Origin: Dethiosulfatibacter aminovorans DSM 17477
GTDB taxonomy: Bacteria; Bacillota; Clostridia; Tissierellales; Dethiosulfatibacteraceae
DNA length: 64,000 nt
Assembly: GCF_900142005.1 (NCBI RefSeq)
Contig: NZ_FQZL01000005.1
Span: 310,001-374,000, forward strand
Reading direction: 5' to 3'
Below the pieces are notes generated by a model. That model was not told the origin of the DNA, searched no databases, and saw only the letters and a program-made list of their open reading frames with translations. Of the stretch, positions 62,157 through 64,000 are shown one piece after another. Numbering within the stretch: the first letter of the stretch is position 1; each line of letters starts with the position of its first letter. A program made the position numbers and the translations under genes.

Positions 62157-63689
62157 ATGATACTAATATTAGACTTTGGTGCTCAGTACAGCCAGCTGAT
62201 TGCCAGAAGAGTAAGAGAAGCAAAGGTTTATTGTGAAATAGTGCCTTACAGCATTTCAATAGAAAAAATCAAGGAAAAGAATCCAAGCGGATTGATACTT
62301 TCGGGAGGACCTGCAAGCGTGTATGAAGAAAACGCACCGAAGGCTCTTCCTGAAATATTCGAACTTGGACTTCCGATACTCGGAATCTGCTACGGAGGTC
62401 AGTTCATAGCTCAGACCTTTGGCGGAAAGGTAACAAGGGCATCATCAAGGGAATACGGAAGAATAGAGCTGGACATGAATTCGGACAGCAAGCTTTTCAC
62501 TGGCATTGACAAGAGCACAAAATGCTGGATGAGCCATACGGATTATATAGAGCAGCTTCCTGAAGGATTCGAGGTTACAGCAAGCTCTGACACCTGCCCT
62601 GTTGCTGCAATGGAAAACACTGAAAGAAACATATATGCGGTACAGTTCCATCCCGAGGTAGAGCATACTGAAAGAGGAAGAGAAGTACTTAACAACTTTG
62701 TACACGGCGTATGCGGCGAGGAATCCTCATGGGATATGGGTAACTATGCCGAAGAGCAAATAAAGGCAATAAAGGACCTTGTAGGCGACAAAAAGGCACT
62801 TTGTGCACTGTCCGGCGGGGTGGATTCCTCTGTGGCAGCTGTTCTTGTACACAAGGCAATAGGAAAGAACCTTGTTTGCGTATTCGTTGACCACGGCCTT
62901 CTAAGGAAGGACGAGGGAGACCAGGTTGAGCATGTCTTCAGGGACGAGTTCGACATGAACCTCATAAGGGTAAATGCACAGGACAGGTTCCTAGGAAAGC
63001 TCGAGGGAGTATCTGATCCGGAGAAGAAGAGAAAGATAATAGGAGAAGAGTTCATCAGGGTCTTCGAGGAAGAGAAGAATAGACTCAAGGAAGAATTCGG
63101 ACACATCGACTACCTTGTTCAGGGAACAATATACCCTGACGTAATAGAAAGCGGTACTGACACAGCAGCAGTGATCAAGAGCCACCACAACGTTGGAGGA
63201 CTTCCGGAGGATGTTGATTTCGAACTTCTTGAGCCGTTGAGACAGCTTTTCAAGGACGAAGTAAGACAGGTTGGCAGAGAGCTTGGAATCTCAAACGAGC
63301 TTGTTGAAAGACAGCCCTTCCCGGGACCTGGACTTGCAATAAGGGTTCTCGGCGAGATAACACCGGACAAGCTTGAGATTGTAAGGGAAGCGGACTTCGT
63401 ATTCAGAGATGAAATCAAGAAGGCCGGTCTGCAGAACCAGATATGGCAGTATTTCGCATGTCTTCCAAACATCAGAAGCGTTGGCGTAATGGGAGATGAA
63501 AGAACATACTCACACACCATAGCCCTAAGGGCCGTAACAAGTACCGACGGAATGACCTCCGACTGGGCGAGGATTCCTCACGAAGTACTTGAAAAGATAT
63601 CAAACAGAATTGTAAACGAAGTTGACCACGTAAACAGGATAGTTTACGACATCACTTCGAAGCCACCGTCAACTATCGAGTGGGAATAG
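62157..63689 (+). CDS. guaA: GMP synthase (glutamine-hydrolysing)
   Basis: A 510-residue enzyme turning XMP into GMP. The class I amidotransferase domain (1 to about 190) has the nucleophile Cys in GICYGGQF and His-x-Glu in QFHPEV. The ATP pyrophosphatase domain has SGGVDSS, and the C-terminal dimerisation domain ends in KPPSTIEWE. With guaB it forms the guanine-nucleotide branch. AATAGGAGAAAG precedes the start. Confidence 0.98.
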   Translation: MILILDFGAQYSQLIARRVREAKVYCEIVPYSISIEKIKEKNPSGLILSGGPASVYEENAPKALPEIFELGLPILGICYGGQFIAQTFGGKVTRASSREYGRIELDMNSDSKLFTGIDKSTKCWMSHTDYIEQLPEGFEVTASSDTCPVAAMENTERNIYAVQFHPEVEHTERGREVLNNFVHGVCGEESSWDMGNYAEEQIKAIKDLVGDKKALCALSGGVDSSVAAVLVHKAIGKNLVCVFVDHGLLRKDEGDQVEHVFRDEFDMNLIRVNAQDRFLGKLEGVSDPEKKRKIIGEEFIRVFEEEKNRLKEEFGHIDYLVQGTIYPDVIESGTDTAAVIKSHHNVGGLPEDVDFELLEPLRQLFKDEVRQVGRELGISNELVERQPFPGPGLAIRVLGEITPDKLEIVREADFVFRDEIKKAGLQNQIWQYFACLPNIRSVGVMGDERTYSHTIALRAVTSTDGMTSDWARIPHEVLEKISNRIVNEVDHVNRIVYDITSKPPSTIEWE

Positions 63690-63696
63690 TAGAGAG

Positions 63697-63739
63697 AATC
63701 CACGAACCTATTGTAATCAATGGGTTTCGTGGATTTTTT
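63697..63739 (+). terminator. Terminator of guaB-guaA
   Basis: AATCCACGAA-CC pairs with GG-TTTCGTGGATT, with an inner ATTG/CAAT stem, followed by six T. Confidence 0.93.
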
Positions 63740-64000
63740 ACAGTCTGAGAAAGTTGAAAATGTATAATCCCTTGAAACGTTGGTATTACACTTATAAGGA
63801 AACTTTCTGCGACCTCTTGATAAATGCTTGCTCATTTATCTGCTTACGCATTTAACTCAGCGTAGTGCTTTCTTGAATCAAAAAAACATCAAAATAAGTA
63901 AAACTGATTTTGAGAGTTTTTTATAAAAATTTTTTCGGCAAATGTTCATTTATGCTTTACATATTGTCAAGCATTTTAGAAAATGTCCCGAAAAAATAAA
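63740..64000 (+). other. AT-rich end of the window without a clear gene
   Basis: A 31-codon ORF at 63760-63855 starts with a peptide of the pattern M-x-N-P-L-x-x-W-x-Y, also found at the start of the open frame at 7402, but there is no ribosome site. The rest is AT-rich with no terminator, repeat or gene seen. Confidence 0.4.

Overview
The window looks like part of the chromosome of an anaerobic, Gram-positive-type bacterium, most likely a member of the Clostridia. The evidence is: Bacillus/Clostridium gene order (dnaX-ebfC-recR; decarboxylase-tmk-darA-holB-ricT); a long SRP RNA; strong GGAGG ribosome sites; clostridial 2[4Fe-4S] and [2Fe-2S] ferredoxins; and nifI1-nifI2 between nifH and nifD, as in strict anaerobes. 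The sequence is moderately AT-rich with very AT-rich intergenic DNA. No phage, insertion sequence or CRISPR array was seen, and no organism name can be fixed from sequence alone.

Layout. 0.1-4.7 kb: a redox group that resembles flavin-based extracellular electron transfer loci, with a two-domain FMN-binding-like lipoprotein, a type II NADH dehydrogenase with a membrane tail, a polyprenyl diphosphate synthase and a cytochrome b5-like lipoprotein. 4.8-7.3 kb: a Zn/Mn-type ABC importer. 7.5-9 kb: a WYL regulator and a small lipoprotein. 9.1-13.8 kb: an SLC13 permease, a CstB-like persulfide dioxygenase-rhodanese, two half-size YeeE/YedE sulfur permeases and, convergent to them, a rubredoxin-like protein. 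13.9-20 kb: an RND efflux operon (adaptor, pump, TetR repressor, TolC-like protein) with a visible operator. 20-26.5 kb: glutaredoxin, hotdog thioesterase, DUF3870 protein, CoA-transferase behind an attenuator-like leader, then the methylmalonyl-CoA mutase set (large subunit, B12 subunit, MeaB GTPase, epimerase). 26.7-31.8 kb: DMT transporter, DUF1858 protein, tRNA-Ser, SRP RNA, DUF202 protein and dnaX-ebfC-recR.

32.5-44.8 kb is a complete, compact molybdenum nitrogenase cluster in one orientation: nifH, nifI1, nifI2, nifD, nifK, nifE, nifN, short nifB, a [2Fe-2S] ferredoxin, nifV and modABC. It covers structural proteins, 2-oxoglutarate/ammonium control, FeMo-cofactor assembly, homocitrate and molybdate supply. 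No nifS is present; a lone IscU/NifU-type scaffold sits at 49.5 kb. 45-53 kb: zinc-ribbon protein, threonine dehydrogenase and KBL ligase, a CPA2 antiporter, the scaffold protein behind an unusual duplicated palindromic repeat, a DEAD-box helicase and a YjiH-type permease. 53-59.6 kb: DMT transporter, two small membrane proteins, Orn/Lys/Arg-decarboxylase family protein, tmk, darA, holB, ricT and a 56-residue ferredoxin. 59.6-63.7 kb: DegV protein, guaB and guaA.

Best candidates for something not yet described: the electron-transfer group with a flavin-site variant lipoprotein and a heme b5 lipoprotein; the leader before the CoA-transferase; the structured, twice-repeated region upstream of dnaX; and the 66-bp duplicated palindromes before the IscU-like gene.
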